Assembly: GCA_028583405.1 (NCBI GenBank)
Contig: CM053256.1
Coordinates: 13,877,087-13,941,086, forward strand
DNA from: Pogonophryne albipinna
Taxonomy: Eukaryota > Chordata > Actinopteri > Perciformes > Artedidraconidae
Reading direction: 5' to 3'
DNA: 64,000 bases
Shown here: piece after piece, positions 25,236 to 36,211 of the stretch
Layout: every line of letters starts with the position of its first letter
How positions within the stretch are numbered: position 1 is the stretch's first letter
Notes under the pieces: model-generated
The model's input: the letters and a program-made list of their open reading frames with translations, nothing else
What the model was told of the DNA's origin: nothing
The model's database searches: none
Program-made: the position numbers and the translations under genes

Positions 25236-26684
25236 GTGTGCTGGTCTGGGAAAATGGCCCATATCGGGATTCTGCTGTGCCTGTTAACTGTTTTGGACTA
25301 TGAGAAGATCTCTAGTCATTCTGAGGAGTCTACTGGATTCAGGTCTGTTCTGCCACCCGCAGTGGGCATCCCCTGCAAAGGTTCAGATGTGTTGCTCAAA
25401 CAATTACCGGTTGCCTTGTCACAGACAATCTGCTCGACAAAATATGTTTGTCTTTTTTGTTTTCCTGCGATGATGGTTCTTCAGGACTGCTTCTTAAGCT
25501 CAAATCACACTCTCGCAGACTTTTCCGGTGTTTCTAGAGTAGATGACAATGTATGTGTGTCGCTTAAGAGGAAAAGATGCCTGGTTTTGTTGTTGTTATT
25601 ACTGTCAGGAAATGTACAACCTAACCCTGGTCCGCCCAGTAGTAGTAGTCAGATCGCTACTCCTGCTGATTTTAAAGCTAGGTCTGGGTTGGGTTTCATC
25701 CACTTGAATGTGCGCAGTCTGTTAGGTAAACTAGATTTTGTCCGCATCTGGGCGAGTTCAACTGACGCTGACGTCATTGTTTTATCAGAAACATGGCTAA
25801 ACAAATCTATTTTGGCCTCTGACATTGCCTTAAATGGTTATAATGTGTATCGTTCCGACCGGCCTAATAAAGGTGGTGGCGTTGCCATTTATGTTAAGAA
25901 TAAGTTCAGTGTAACCACATTAGTTTCCAAATCTATCAGTAAGCAATTCGAATTTTTAGCCTTAAATATAGAAGTGGCAAAGGGGCAACAGGTCATGGTG
26001 GTGGGCTGTTACAGACCCCCCTCAGCTGGCAAGGACTCCTTGTCTTCGCTAGCAAATCTTTTATCGCAACTAGACTACAAGGAAATAGTGCTACTTGAAG
26101 ATTTTAACTGGGACTGGTTAACTGCAGTGTCAGAGGATTTTAAAAACCTTTGTATCTCTTTGAATGTTACTCAGATTGTTGACAGTCCTACTCGCCCTAA
26201 TATTAAGTCCCCTAATAAATCCTCCCTAATTGATCTCATTTTAACTAATGCTCCCTATAAATACTTATCTGTGGGAGTATTTGCGAATGATCTGAGTGAT
26301 CACTGTGTTGTAGCCACAATTAGGGACACTAAGGTTCAAAAGGTTAAACCTCGTATTATTATAAAGAGAGACATACAACATTTTGTGGAGCAGGGTTTTG
26401 TTCATGATCTGTTTGGGTTTGATTGGGGTAAAATCGATCTGTGTGCTGATGTAGAAACTGCATGGTCTTATTTTTATCTTGGTTTTATGGAGATCATTGA
26501 TAGACATGCACCCCTGCGTAAATTTAGAGTGAATGGACGAGACAATCCTTGGTTTTCTGCTGAACTGTCCAGTCTCCTTCATGAGAGAAACAAGGCCTGG
26601 GCAAAGGCTAGGCAATCAGGCTCAGAGGTAGAATGGCTGCGTTTTAGGCAGCTAAGGAATAGCTTCAAATATCAAAAGTGCTAA
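25236..26684 (+). pseudogene. LINE ORF2 N-terminal part: 2A-like leader and APE endonuclease
   Basis: A 482-codon open frame. The first 130 residues are a low-complexity leader ending in a leucine run, followed by GNVQPNPGP (residues 125-133, nt 25608-25634), which resembles a 2A ribosome-skipping motif. The apurinic endonuclease domain follows at about residues 152-365. Visible motifs are HLNVRS (156-161), SETW (184-187), CYRPP (258-262), DFNWDW (289-294) and SDHC (354-357), the last with the catalytic Asp-His pair. Where most relatives have Gly before DFN, this copy has Glu. The frame ends at a stop next to a frameshift (about 26680), after which the RT region continues in another frame. 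In live elements this domain nicks target DNA. Confidence 0.85.
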
Positions 26685-27435
26685 ATCAAAGTACTATCTG
26701 TCAGTAACCACAAAGAATCTGAATAATCCTGGAAAATTTTGGAAAGCCATTAAATCGTTATCCACCGGCGATATCCGTAATGAGCTACCTCCGTGCATTA
26801 CCACAGCTTCTGGCTCTATATCGGACAGGGCTACTATGCTAAATTGCTTTAATGAGCATTTTGTGTCCTGTGGTTCTCTATTTGATTCTGTCACTAACTC
26901 TGCTTCTGTGAACACTACAGTATGTGACTCTGAAAAACGTGTGTTGGAAAACCCTTTTAGTTTTACCCCTTTTACTGTTGATGTTGTTCGTGAAGTTTTA
27001 ACCAAGTTAGATCCTAAGGAACCGGCTGGCCCGGACAACGTAGAACCTTTCTTTTTAAAGATAGCTGCAGATTTTATTGCTCCACCTCTCACTACTCTTT
27101 TTAACCTCTCCCTCAGCACTAACACAATTCCAAAATTGTGGAAGTCAGCGTATGTCCTGCCTTTGCTAAAAGGAGGGGAGGCCACCTTATTAAATAACTA
27201 TAGGCCAATCTCTAAGTTGTCAGTTCTGGCTAAGGTTCTTGAACGCTTAGTGAGTGAACAGGTAAAGGTGTTTTTATGTACAAATGACATCCTGTCTAAA
27301 CATCAGTCAGGCTTCAGAAAGCAACACAGCACCATCACTGCCACAATGAAAGTGGTGAAGGTCCCTCCATTAAGGAGGCTGGTGTTAAATTACAGGCTGT
27401 TTTTAACATTATTCAGACTCAGCTCTCTGAACTAA
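26681..27435 (+). pseudogene. LINE reverse transcriptase, N-terminal part
   Basis: This continues the endonuclease frame after a frameshift. Recognisable RT sequence includes NCFNEHFVSCG, LDPKEPAGPDNVEPFFLK, WKSAYVLPLLKGG, NNYRPISKLSVLAKVLERL and KHQSGFRKQHSTITA, that is RT blocks 0 to 2a. Just after the last motif (about 27355-27375) the sequence jumps to the region that normally follows the active site. The FIDLSKAFDTVDH-like and YADD palm motifs are absent, so no polymerase activity is possible. The reading frame then ends in unrelated codons at 27435. Confidence 0.85.
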
Positions 27436-28187
27436 AGCTTCTTTTAAATGTTGAGAAAACTAAGGTAATGCTCTTTTCTAAAGCTAAAAAGACACCAGAG
27501 CCTGTTTTAGATATTGTAACTACGCAAGGAATAAAACTTGAAGTGGTTACCTGTTACAAATACCTTGGTATCTGGCTTGATGATTGTCTCACTTTTAAAC
27601 TTCATGTCAATAACCTGCTTAAAAAGCTGAGGGTTAGGCTAGGTTTCTTCTACAGGAACAAGTCCTGTTTCTCGCTTGAGGCCAGGAAAAGGCTAGTCAC
27701 TGTGACCTTTTTACCTGTGCTGGACTATGGTGATTTGATGTATATGAATGCACCTGCCAATTGCTTGAACAAGTTAGATGCTGCGTATCACAGTGCACTA
27801 AGATTTGTGACAAACTGTAAAGCATTAACCCATCACTGTACCCTGTATGCAAGGGCTGGTTTGCTTTCACTAACTGTATGGAGGCTCAGTCACTGGTACA
27901 TTTTTATATACAAAGCCATGTTAGGGAAACTTCCATCTTACATCTGCTCCCTGATCTCACGGAAAATTGTAAGTGGCTACTGCCTGAGATCGAATGCTGT
28001 GGTTTTATTAAATGTGCCAACTGCTAGGACTGTCTTAGGGAAGACAGCTTTTAGATGCGCAGCTCCTCTGTCTTGGAACAGTCTGCAAATTAAATGGAAA
28101 CTGAACAATCTGGTGCCACTAAATGTTTTTAAAGCTCTGTTGGATGCTACTCAATCGGAAGCTATTGGTACCTGTTTATGTGGATAA
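27366..28187 (+). pseudogene. LINE reverse transcriptase, C-terminal part after palm deletion
   Basis: This frame is open from about 27366 through the ATG at 27468 to a stop at 28187. It encodes the conserved region downstream of YADD: LNVEKTKVMLFSK, then YLGIWLDDCLTFKLHV, then VLDYGDLMYM, LDAAYHSALRFVTNCK, and a C-terminal FRCAAPLSWNSLQ block. This is the thumb and C-terminal segment of jockey/L2-type LINE proteins. It is out of frame with the N-terminal RT part and lacks its start, so it is a remnant. No separate host gene is indicated. Confidence 0.82.
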
Positions 28188-28345
28188 TTATGTAAATGAT
28201 GCTGTATGATGTCCTTTTGTTGTTCTGTTTATGTTTTTATGTTTCATGTGGAACTACTTGAGCAGGTCTCCCTTGAAAAAGAGATCAATGATCTCAATGG
28301 GATTCATCTGTATAAATAAAAGTTTTAAATGAAATGAAATGAAAT

Positions 28346-29906
28346 TGCTCGAGCTCCACATCTTTTTTTTTCTCTACTTATTTATTTGTTCTGAAGGTTA
28401 TTGCGGACACCGCTAAATAAACAGACAGTTTGGGGACAACAGACCATCAAAGATAGCGTCTGAAATCCCACATGACCTTTTCAGAGCAGTCAGTGGTACA
28501 GGGCAGAATGAGAACACCTGGTGAAAAGATAAGCATCAAGGCCAAGGATAGCTGGCCAGTAACGATACAGCAAGCAGCATCAGGGACGCATTTTAAACCC
28601 AAACACAGCCATTGATTCTATTAAGTTCAGACCTCTGCTCCCTCTAGTTTATTGTGTATTTCATTACTCTGGCCTATGATGTCAGAGGAACAACGTTTTA
28701 TTGGATAGGTCATACAGAAAAAAGTCGGAACATTTAACAGGAGGAAAATAAATAGAAAAAAAATATACATTCTGTTTCACCTTTTTTCCCCATCCTTATT
28801 AACATCTCTTCATTCCCAGTTCCCTATTTGTGACCTTACTTAATGTATCAATTCTGCATACCCCACCTTCTGTTGTTTATCGCCCTCCTTTCCCTGCTCG
28901 GTCTGTTGTGGCTTGCCACAGATAGTGTCACCTAAAGGCTGTGACCAGGGTGTAGTCCAGTGGTGCTCTTTATGAATTATGATGTGCTGGATCAGTCCTA
29001 ATCTTGTTATGGATGTTCTTTCGCCCTTGGGAGAGGCACCAATGGATGGATGGACCTTTATCAGATTTCACAGTGCCTTGGAGTATAATTTATGAAAGCG
29101 GCTGTCTTGGTTTGTTGGGGCCTTCATGGCAGCACTAAACACTTAAGTTTGATCTGATTAGTTCTAATCCAGCATTTACCTTTTAATAAAAATGTAAACA
29201 AGAAAATAAATGAACATGAAAAAACAAAGAGGTGGCACAGTAGAACAAGGACAAGGGGAATAAATATGATAAATAAAAGCTAGGTGCACAGTGAAAGATT
29301 TGATCTGTGCATTGAAAGGTGACCTAATACAACCAGGAGAGCCATCAGATAGAAGTGAGCTTGGTTTGGCTGAGGGCTGAGATGGAGTTTAAAACCTTAG
29401 GGTCTGTGATTGAAAAGCCGACCATTGGCAATCAGGCAAATTGTTGGAACAACCAAGAGACCTTTATCTTAGACTGCCCCAAGACTCTTGTTGGATTGAC
29501 ATATCTATAATGTAACGGGGAGTCTGACCATGTGGAGTGTTAAAAGGTATCAGACAAATCTTAAAATAAATTCTAAAACTTTAAAAAAGGAAGCAAGAGT
29601 GGCAGTGATGAATAAACCAGAGATGGATTATCTACTGTCCGTTTACAGCAAAAAAACTGTAATCACAAAAAAGCCAAAACATACTTAGTGAGGCAAAAAC
29701 GTGAATACAATTTAATTAGCGATATGCTTTAAAATTGTTAAATATATATGGCCTACAGTAACAGCAAATTATTTCTATCAATGACAGTGCATTTTTTAAA
29801 TGAACTCTGATGATCTTCTTACACAATAGATGAATTGAACATAATGCATTTACAACTTAATCGACAGACGTCTTTATGTAAAAAAACAGTGTCAGAACTC
29901 TCCTGT
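28346..29906. other. Non-coding intronic DNA
   Basis: About 1.5 kb between a LINE and a hAT element. No coding exon, structural RNA or transposon end was recognised. Confidence 0.4.
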
Positions 29907-29914
29907 GAAACAAC

Positions 29915-31299
29915 CAGGGTTGGGAGGGTTACTTTGTAAATGTAATCAGTTACTGATTACTGAATACATGGCTCTGAAAGTAATCCGAATACAGTTACAG
30001 TTACGTGTCTTAAAAAAGTAACGTAATCAGATTACTTTTAGATTACTTTCTTTTTCCATCACAGATGGGTATGTTTTGGTGAACAGGAGACACAAAAAGC
30101 AGAAGGAAACTGAACGTGTTTTAATGTTTTAATGGCTTATCAAGAGCACAACTGAAACATAGCATCTGAAACGATGCAACAACATAATACACTTTTTGGG
30201 GATGCAGCTTGGGATGTGAGGAGTGAGGGACACGGCTTACCCCCTGATCCCACCGGAAGCGTCTGCGCTGCGGCTGCCGCTGCGGCTGCGGCTGCGCTGC
30301 GACGCGCTGCGACGCGCTGCAACGCGCTGCAACCTCCTCCTGCGTCATAACCCACCAGGCGCGTTTCAAAACGTTGCGGAAGCGGAGCGTCGTGTGTGCA
30401 GCCTCGCAGTTGTTGGATGAACGTTCCACTTCCTGCCTGCGCTGCGCCGCGTCAAAAATAGGATTCATCCTATATTTTAGAAATTCCTTGCGGCAGGAGC
30501 TTCTGGGACGCGGGCGCGTCGCCTTCTGTCCTGCCAGTGTTGGCAGGACATGAATTAAAATGTCGAACTCGGAATTCATTTTAAGGAAATGTCGGCCAGG
30601 GGTGTAGAGCTATATTTGTTTAAGCACCGGATCGGCAAAACAGGAGAGTGTGTGAACCAGTTTGCCTTGATCTATGAATTCATGTCTGTGACTCTCACAG
30701 TATCTGCTGCCCACAGCTGTTTTATAGAAGGAAAACCTCCTTCACTTCATGAAATCTCTGCAGCACCAGGAGGCAGCGGGAGGGTTAACTCAGCCTCTGA
30801 GAAGACGAGCGCGCAGTGCCTTTCATGCACCGCCTTTCACGCACCGCCTTTCACTCACCGCCTTCACTGTGTTTACCTTCAGAATCATAAGGCTAAAGAG
30901 CGACCGCAGGCTGATGTATTTTAACCACACACACCTGTACACACACACGACTTAAACGCAGACTTTTGTTCCTCCATGTTTCGTTGTTATCGTTTCACTG
31001 AGCGGACCCGCCCCTTTTTTTTCAAACGCTCCCTTTTTTGGTCCATCTGCGGCGGTAATAGGTTTTGTGCGCTGTGATGATTCGACTGTACCTTTAGTAA
31101 TGAATATTAAATGTTGTGAGGAAATCTTTCCACTAATAATTCCAATAAGTAATCCAAAATGTATTCACTTCAGGTTTACGAAAGTAACTGTAATCAGATT
31201 ACTCGTTTTTCAAATGTAACGCGAGCTGAATACAGTTACATGATTTTTGTATTCTGATTACGTAACGCCGTTACATGTATTCCGTTACACCCAACCCTG
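29915..31299. mobile_element. Non-autonomous hAT element with a GC-rich core
   Basis: A 1,385-bp element starting CAGGGTTGGG and ending CCCAACCCTG, with an exact 8-bp duplication, GAAACAAC, at 29907-29914 and 31300-31307. This is the hAT signature. The subterminal arms are built of repeated GTAATCAGATTAC and CGTAACG words. The core (about 30235-30560) is strikingly GC- and CpG-rich, with tandem GCTGCGGCT and GACGCGCTGC units at 30258-30332. A 152-codon minus-strand frame (30121-30579) runs through the core; it is arginine- and glutamine-rich because of the repeat and has no recognised domain. No hAT transposase is present. Confidence 0.88.
30258..30332. repeat. GC-rich tandem repeat inside the hAT element
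   Basis: Short units GCTGCGGCT and GACGCGCTGC are repeated back to back over about 75 bp. This gives a local CpG-dense island in otherwise AT-rich intronic DNA. Confidence 0.75.
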
Positions 31300-31711
31300 G
31301 AAACAACTCACAGAAATAAGGCTTAAGTACTGATGACATACTGACAGCTACAGCCCAAGTGTACATTCTTGCACCTAAGAATTATAAAGGCGGACAACTT
31401 CCAGTTGCGGGGTACTTTTCAGATAAAGCGAAGGATTCATAATTGGCAGTGAGGCGCATTACTTACTGTAGGAAAGGTTACATCAGTCACTCTGAGTCTT
31501 CACTTTAACAAGTTGTCCGACTGCCCGGCTTCTTCTGAAGATGTTTTTCAGAATGTCCCTATCTCAAGGTAGAGATAAACTGACTGACCCTTAGGTTAAC
31601 TAGTCTATCACTGAAGAAGAGTCCATGCTCTAGATTGTGAGCTTTTGCTGCTTATATCTGTTTTATATCATTGAAAAGAAATGTCCTGAGGAATATTTAT
31701 TATTTAGTGGT

Positions 31712-31729
31712 AATGCTGTTAACAGCATT
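31712..31729. repeat. Perfect 18-bp palindrome near left end of Helitron-like element
   Basis: AATGCTGTT is followed directly by its exact complement AACAGCATT. It probably forms a subterminal hairpin of the surrounding element. Confidence 0.9.
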
Positions 31730-32744
31730 CCAACTAACTGTTATTCTACGCACGAAAAGTTTATTATTCCGCCGGTATTTTGGCCCTCTTCTCCTCCCGC
31801 ATTGAACATCGCAGAAACTCCGTTCAAACATCAAAACGTTCAGCTCGGTCGGGAATCGATGGCTATTACTTTTCTCATTCATAACTTTCATAATTCCACA
31901 GATACATCCCATTTTTAACCATTGAAGTCAATGGAGAAAATCTTCAACTTCAACAAATCTTCATGCAACTTCAACTGCTAACTGTTCATTCATACTTTCA
32001 CTCAGAAACCTCATTCTAACTTTTCAAATGTTACACATCTTTCTGACATTATTCGTGTAAAACAACTTTTAAATCTGATTCTTACTTTTAGAGATATTAA
32101 ACATTGTTTTAGAGGTTTTCTTCAGATTTTAACATTAACTAGAGTGCGTGATGTCACAGCTAGAGGGTAGAAAATCTTGAAATGTACCTTCATATATATT
32201 TTTAAAACTGCCATAATTCCCAAACCCTACATTCCTGAGAGATAATTTATCATGACAAACGTAGGAAAACATCTCGTAGCTTGAAAAATGACAAATAATT
32301 AAGCAAAAATAATTAAACAAAATGCCTCTTGAGGGCATGAAGTGACAAAAACTTTCAACATTCCTCCATTAAAGCCCATTGTAATTTCAGGCTGATATTT
32401 CCTCACGGCAGCAGCCGCACACCTTTAGTTAAACTGCCAAAAAGGCCACATTATTAACCCGAAAGTACACCAAAATTACACTTCAGATACTCAACTTCCT
32501 TGACATGCTTCACGTTTTGAAATTTCACAGATATCTGCTACGGTTCTTCCACAAAACATTCACATGTAAGAGGTTTATCTCTCATTCAGAACAATGGAAA
32601 CCTTTGATCTCTGGACACCTCGTTAGTTCAAATATAAACACCTGTGTCATGGAACACGATGATGTCACCACTCCAACTGACATGCTCAGAGCAGCAGACT
32701 TCAGATAAAGGTTAATGGTACTGCCCTCAACAGCTCTACGTCAA

Positions 32745-33410
32745 TTATGGGGTGTCATCATCATATGCCGAAGAGAGAGAGAAGAGGGAGAGAAGAGAAG
32801 AGAGAGAGAGTAAAGTAATAAAACACGGTTTTCTCATAACTTTAGTGAAAATTCTCCAAACAGCCCAAAACTTCACAGGTTTGGTAACAATGCAGCCATC
32901 AACGCATCGAAGCGTATTATGGGGTGTCATCAAATGCCGTTGCCATGGCGACAGACCACTCGCCATGAAACACGATGTGGCTGTAAGTCCAATCGACACG
33001 GTCCAATCGTCCCACAATCTTCACTTGTATATCACCGGTCCATGGCTCAACTGCTCTACGCCAAATCTGAGATCTCACCATATGCCGTTTCCATGGAATC
33101 CCTCGCTATAAAACGTGATGTCGCTATTACTCCTATGAAAATGTTTAAAAAGTGCTCAAACTTCACATTTGTGCTAACAGTCCAGCCGTGAAGACAGCTA
33201 CGGGACAGTTTTGAGATTTCTTCAAATGCCGTTGCCATGGCAACACAATGCTCGCCATGAAACACGGTTTTCTCATAACTTCAGTGAAACTGCTCCAAAC
33301 GCCCCAAAACTTCACAGGTTTGGTAACGATGCAGCCATCAACGCATCTAAGCGTATTATGGGGTGTCATCAAATGCTGTTGCCATGGCGACAGATCATTC
33401 GCCATCAAGT
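32745..33410. repeat. Tandem repeat, about five units of roughly 150 bp
   Basis: The word series ATTATGGGGTGTCATCAAATG, GCCGTTGCCATGGCGACAGA, CGCCATGAAACACG and TTCACAGGTTTGGTAAC recurs with spacings of about 163, 154, 138 and 151 bp (unit anchors near 32751, 32914, 33068, 33206 and 33357). The third unit is the most diverged. The open frames of 90-133 codons on both strands across this block arise from the repeat and are not genes. It lies inside the Helitron-like element. Confidence 0.85.
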
Positions 33411-33513
33411 TAGTTCAGAAGTTTGCAGTTCAAATATTCTGCTGCTTTTCCAAGCCTTTTTACTTTATTTTCTTCTCTTATCACACATTCAAGCCCCCAG
33501 TGTTCATGTATCT

Positions 33514-33630
33514 TTTAAATCTAAATTCTTCACTTTCTTCTTACACATTTCATTTAAATCTAAATTCTTCACTTTCTTCTTACACATTTAATTTTAATCT
33601 AAATTCTTCACTTTCTTCTTACACATTACA
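33514..33630. repeat. Tandem repeat, three 39-bp units
   Basis: A unit containing CTAAATTCTTCACTTTCTTC starts at 33521, 33560 and 33599, exactly 39 bp apart, with few differences between copies. It lies near the 3' end of the Helitron-like element. Confidence 0.92.
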
Positions 33631-33681
33631 TTTCAGCATAGCAGTTTAGCGTCAGCTTTTCAGGATAAAGCATTCCCACTA

Positions 33682-33711
33682 GCAATTTCTTCAGGAATTG
33701 CATTCTCTAGT
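33682..33711 (+). other. Helitron-type 3' terminus (hairpin + CTAG|T)
   Basis: GCAATTTC and GGAATTGC pair (one G-T wobble) around a TTCA loop. Five bases later comes CTAG and then T, matching the CTRR-T rule for Helitron 3' ends. In active elements the hairpin terminates rolling-circle transfer. Confidence 0.6.
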
Positions 33712-36211
33712 TATAACTAGTGTTTTTTTTTTACTGTTCGTCAAACTAAACTTAAATTGTATTAAGATGTAACCTTGGACTATGGGAATATTTCCTTATT
33801 GTCTTTCATTGTACTAAACAATTGTTCAATCAATCAAAAATAGTTGCTGCAACATACAGTATATAGAAACAAATCCAAACAATTCCTTGAAATCAAGAAT
33901 TAAAAGGCATCTTAATTATAACCTCATTCAAGAAATTGAGTGAATAATTGCTCTATAGGAATAAATCAAATAAATGATGGTCAACACTCACGTGTTTGTT
34001 ATGTATTTATTACGCATTTCACCTGATAGATCAATTTGTTGGCTCTAGAGGCCAGACTTTGCCAAATGACCTGCAAAAATGATGCATATTTTTCTATATT
34101 CCTCATCAGCTTTATTGGAAGAGACTCTAGGTCCATTTTTAAAAGACATCCAACACTCAAATATAAATAAAAAAAGGCAGTTATACAAATGTTTCCACAG
34201 AGGTGACTGGTATCGTACAGTACTGAGACACGGATTGAATATTGAATGGGCTGCCATGGGTTTTCTCACAGTAGATCAGGACTACTACAAAGAATGTATT
34301 CAGGACCTCATTAAATTTGCCACAATGTTTAATTCATTGACATTTTAATTTATATACATCGTAAGCATTCACTTGCAGAGCCTTATTAAATGTGTGACTT
34401 CCCCAATCTCCCATGTGAATCTCAGAAGAGGTTAGAGGTGGCGTAATGGCTGTTTCATGTGTCCCTACATTATAGTAACTTGCCAAGTCAACAGAAAGCT
34501 AATGATGTCTATTTATAAAGGAAGGGGCACCCATCCAGGATATAACCAGCGGTAAGGACAGTACTGCCGAAGCCCTTCAGCCCTTTGCTATTATTTTTCG
34601 AGTCCCCTGTGGCCCTGGAAGGTGCAGGAGAGGAGACGGATTCTGAAAGATCTAATTAATCAAAGCCAAATGAGAGTCGAGATCCTCAGCCCTGGACAGG
34701 ACACAAATCAGGTGCAGTTGACATTGTGCCGCAGGGCAATGGGGCGTTGAGGCGGCTACTCTAGCCTCCAGATAATGACTGCCTCTACCTCACCCTGCTC
34801 CTCAGCTTAACTTTCTTTATAGCCCGGTGTTAAGGGGTGTGAATCTCTCTCTCATTATGGTAAACATTAGCTTGTGAATGTACGCGTTTTGTCTTGTTTG
34901 CTCTTAAAGAGGTAATTAGTGTTTTCTAAGTAGCTAGGTAGAGATGGTGAAAACTAAGATGACTCTATCAGGTGTCTTGTTCTACACCAAGTCAATGGAG
35001 TGGAAGAAAAAAGGCTATTTTTCTCTGTGCCTGAAGAGCAAACAAAAGTTCTTATACAGTAACTCCTCATGGAGAATAAATGTCTTCAGGACACCTGTGT
35101 CTTGTCTCTCGGGCTTGTTTCTGACTGAGAACAGAAAGACCTTGGAGTACATAGACAACTGGCTTGATTATGTGAGTACACAGGAAGGTCTCCCAACATT
35201 GTTGTGCTAATCACGTTAGCGGGCACAGACTCAAGGCGGGACAGATGCTAGGCAAAGGGCAATAGGGTTATGTTGTCCTGATTAGAGGGGGCTTTGGGGG
35301 CTTTGGCAAATCTCGTTTCCTACCTCAGCGTCACCTTGCGGAGGGAAAATTGCCATCAGGTCTTTTTTGTCCCTTAGTCTGCTTTTCCTTCCATCTCTCA
35401 CGTGTGTCACTCTTTAGTAGTGTCGTAGCCAGCACAGAGTGTGTGTTTTGAGTCACACACATTTATTTTCCTGTTATAAACCGCCTACACATATAACAAT
35501 GAGTTGCAGGAGAACATTTTCATTTTTTCTCCTTGTGGATTCACACTGCTTAGAGATGTTAAAAGCGGATTTGTTCCTTTGTGAGATGTTTTACTTGTTC
35601 TTATAAGTCTGCTTAACACAAATCCCTCAGTGGCTCGTGTACAAACCTCCACAACTTATCTTTAAATCTAGTAACAGTTGAAAAACCTTTGCAATAGACA
35701 TTTTCATGCTGATAATGTGGTTTAAAAGGCTTCAGGCAACACTTTATTTATAGAGCCAGAACTTGCTTTCTGATGTTTGGTAGAAAAGGAATTCTTGATT
35801 CAGTATTCAATCTGTCTTGATATAATACTTCTGGCAATTCAGCTGCTTTGTAACTTTTTACTTTCCTTTCACAACTTATGGGTAATGTCTGTTTTTGACG
35901 CTTTTATGACAGTCAGTGTAAAAGCCTATTATTTAATTTAATGATTTAAGATGTTAAAATATCGCCCTATATTAGCTGACACCTCCCAGTTAAAATAAAC
36001 ATACAGAGGAAATGTTTCAAAACCAATCTCCCTGACCTTAATTTTTCAGATAATTCCTTTTTTTTTCTGAAGCTGGCTAAGTATGCAAAGAAAAAGAAAT
36101 GTCAACATGCATGACAATGTTAACATATGGCAGAAGTGATAAACTGTTGCATTATCTCCCATAATAATGGAAAACTAAAAATAACTGCCGCATTTCTTCT
36201 GCTCCTTCCAG
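33712..36211. other. Non-coding intron immediately upstream of the MAM exon
   Basis: 2.5 kb with no further exon recognised. The segment about 34500-34720 is less AT-rich and contains homeodomain-type TAATTAAT and a nearby TCAAAG word, so it is a possible enhancer. That is only a suggestion. The last bases before 36212 form a pyrimidine-rich acceptor (GCTCCTTCCAG). Confidence 0.45.

Larger units (their letters stand above)
25095..28345 (+). mobile_element. LINE retrotransposon of the L2/CR1 (jockey) group, inactive
   Basis: A 3.2-kb non-LTR element in sense orientation to the host gene. In order it has a GC-rich leader (from about 25095), an APE endonuclease frame, a frameshift, the first part of a reverse transcriptase, an internal deletion that removes the catalytic palm, the RT C-terminal part, a 3' UTR and a short (AAATG)n tail (about 28326-28345). 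The 3' UTR contains GATCAATGATCTCAATGGGA and an AATAAA signal close to the end, as in fish L2-like elements. The 5' boundary is approximate and no target duplication was identified. It cannot move by itself. Confidence 0.85.
31690..33710 (+). mobile_element. Helitron-like non-autonomous element carrying tandem arrays
   Basis: The right end has the layout of a Helitron 3' terminus: an 8-bp stem with a TTCA loop (33682-33701), five bases, then CTAG (33707-33710) followed by T. The left side carries a perfect 18-bp palindrome (31712-31729, AATGCTGTTAACAGCATT), and no terminal inverted repeats or target duplication were seen, as expected for Helitrons and Helentrons. The exact 5' end (about 31690) is uncertain. 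The interior has no Rep/helicase coding sequence. It holds two tandem arrays (about 32745-33410 and 33514-33630), as many non-autonomous Helitron relatives do. The assignment rests on the 3' structure only. Confidence 0.55.

Noticed and set aside
30121..30579. 152-codon minus-strand frame considered as a host gene
   Set aside because: It lies wholly inside a hAT element with a clean target duplication, and its Arg/Gln-rich part is a translated tandem repeat.
32745..33410. Regularly spaced repeats considered as a CRISPR array
   Set aside because: The unit is about 150 bp with diverged internal sequence, not short identical repeats with unique spacers, and the DNA is vertebrate.
32745..33649. 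Cluster of long frames on both strands that might suggest a gene
   Set aside because: They come from the 150-bp and 39-bp tandem units, which lack stops in several frames; the proteins simply repeat.
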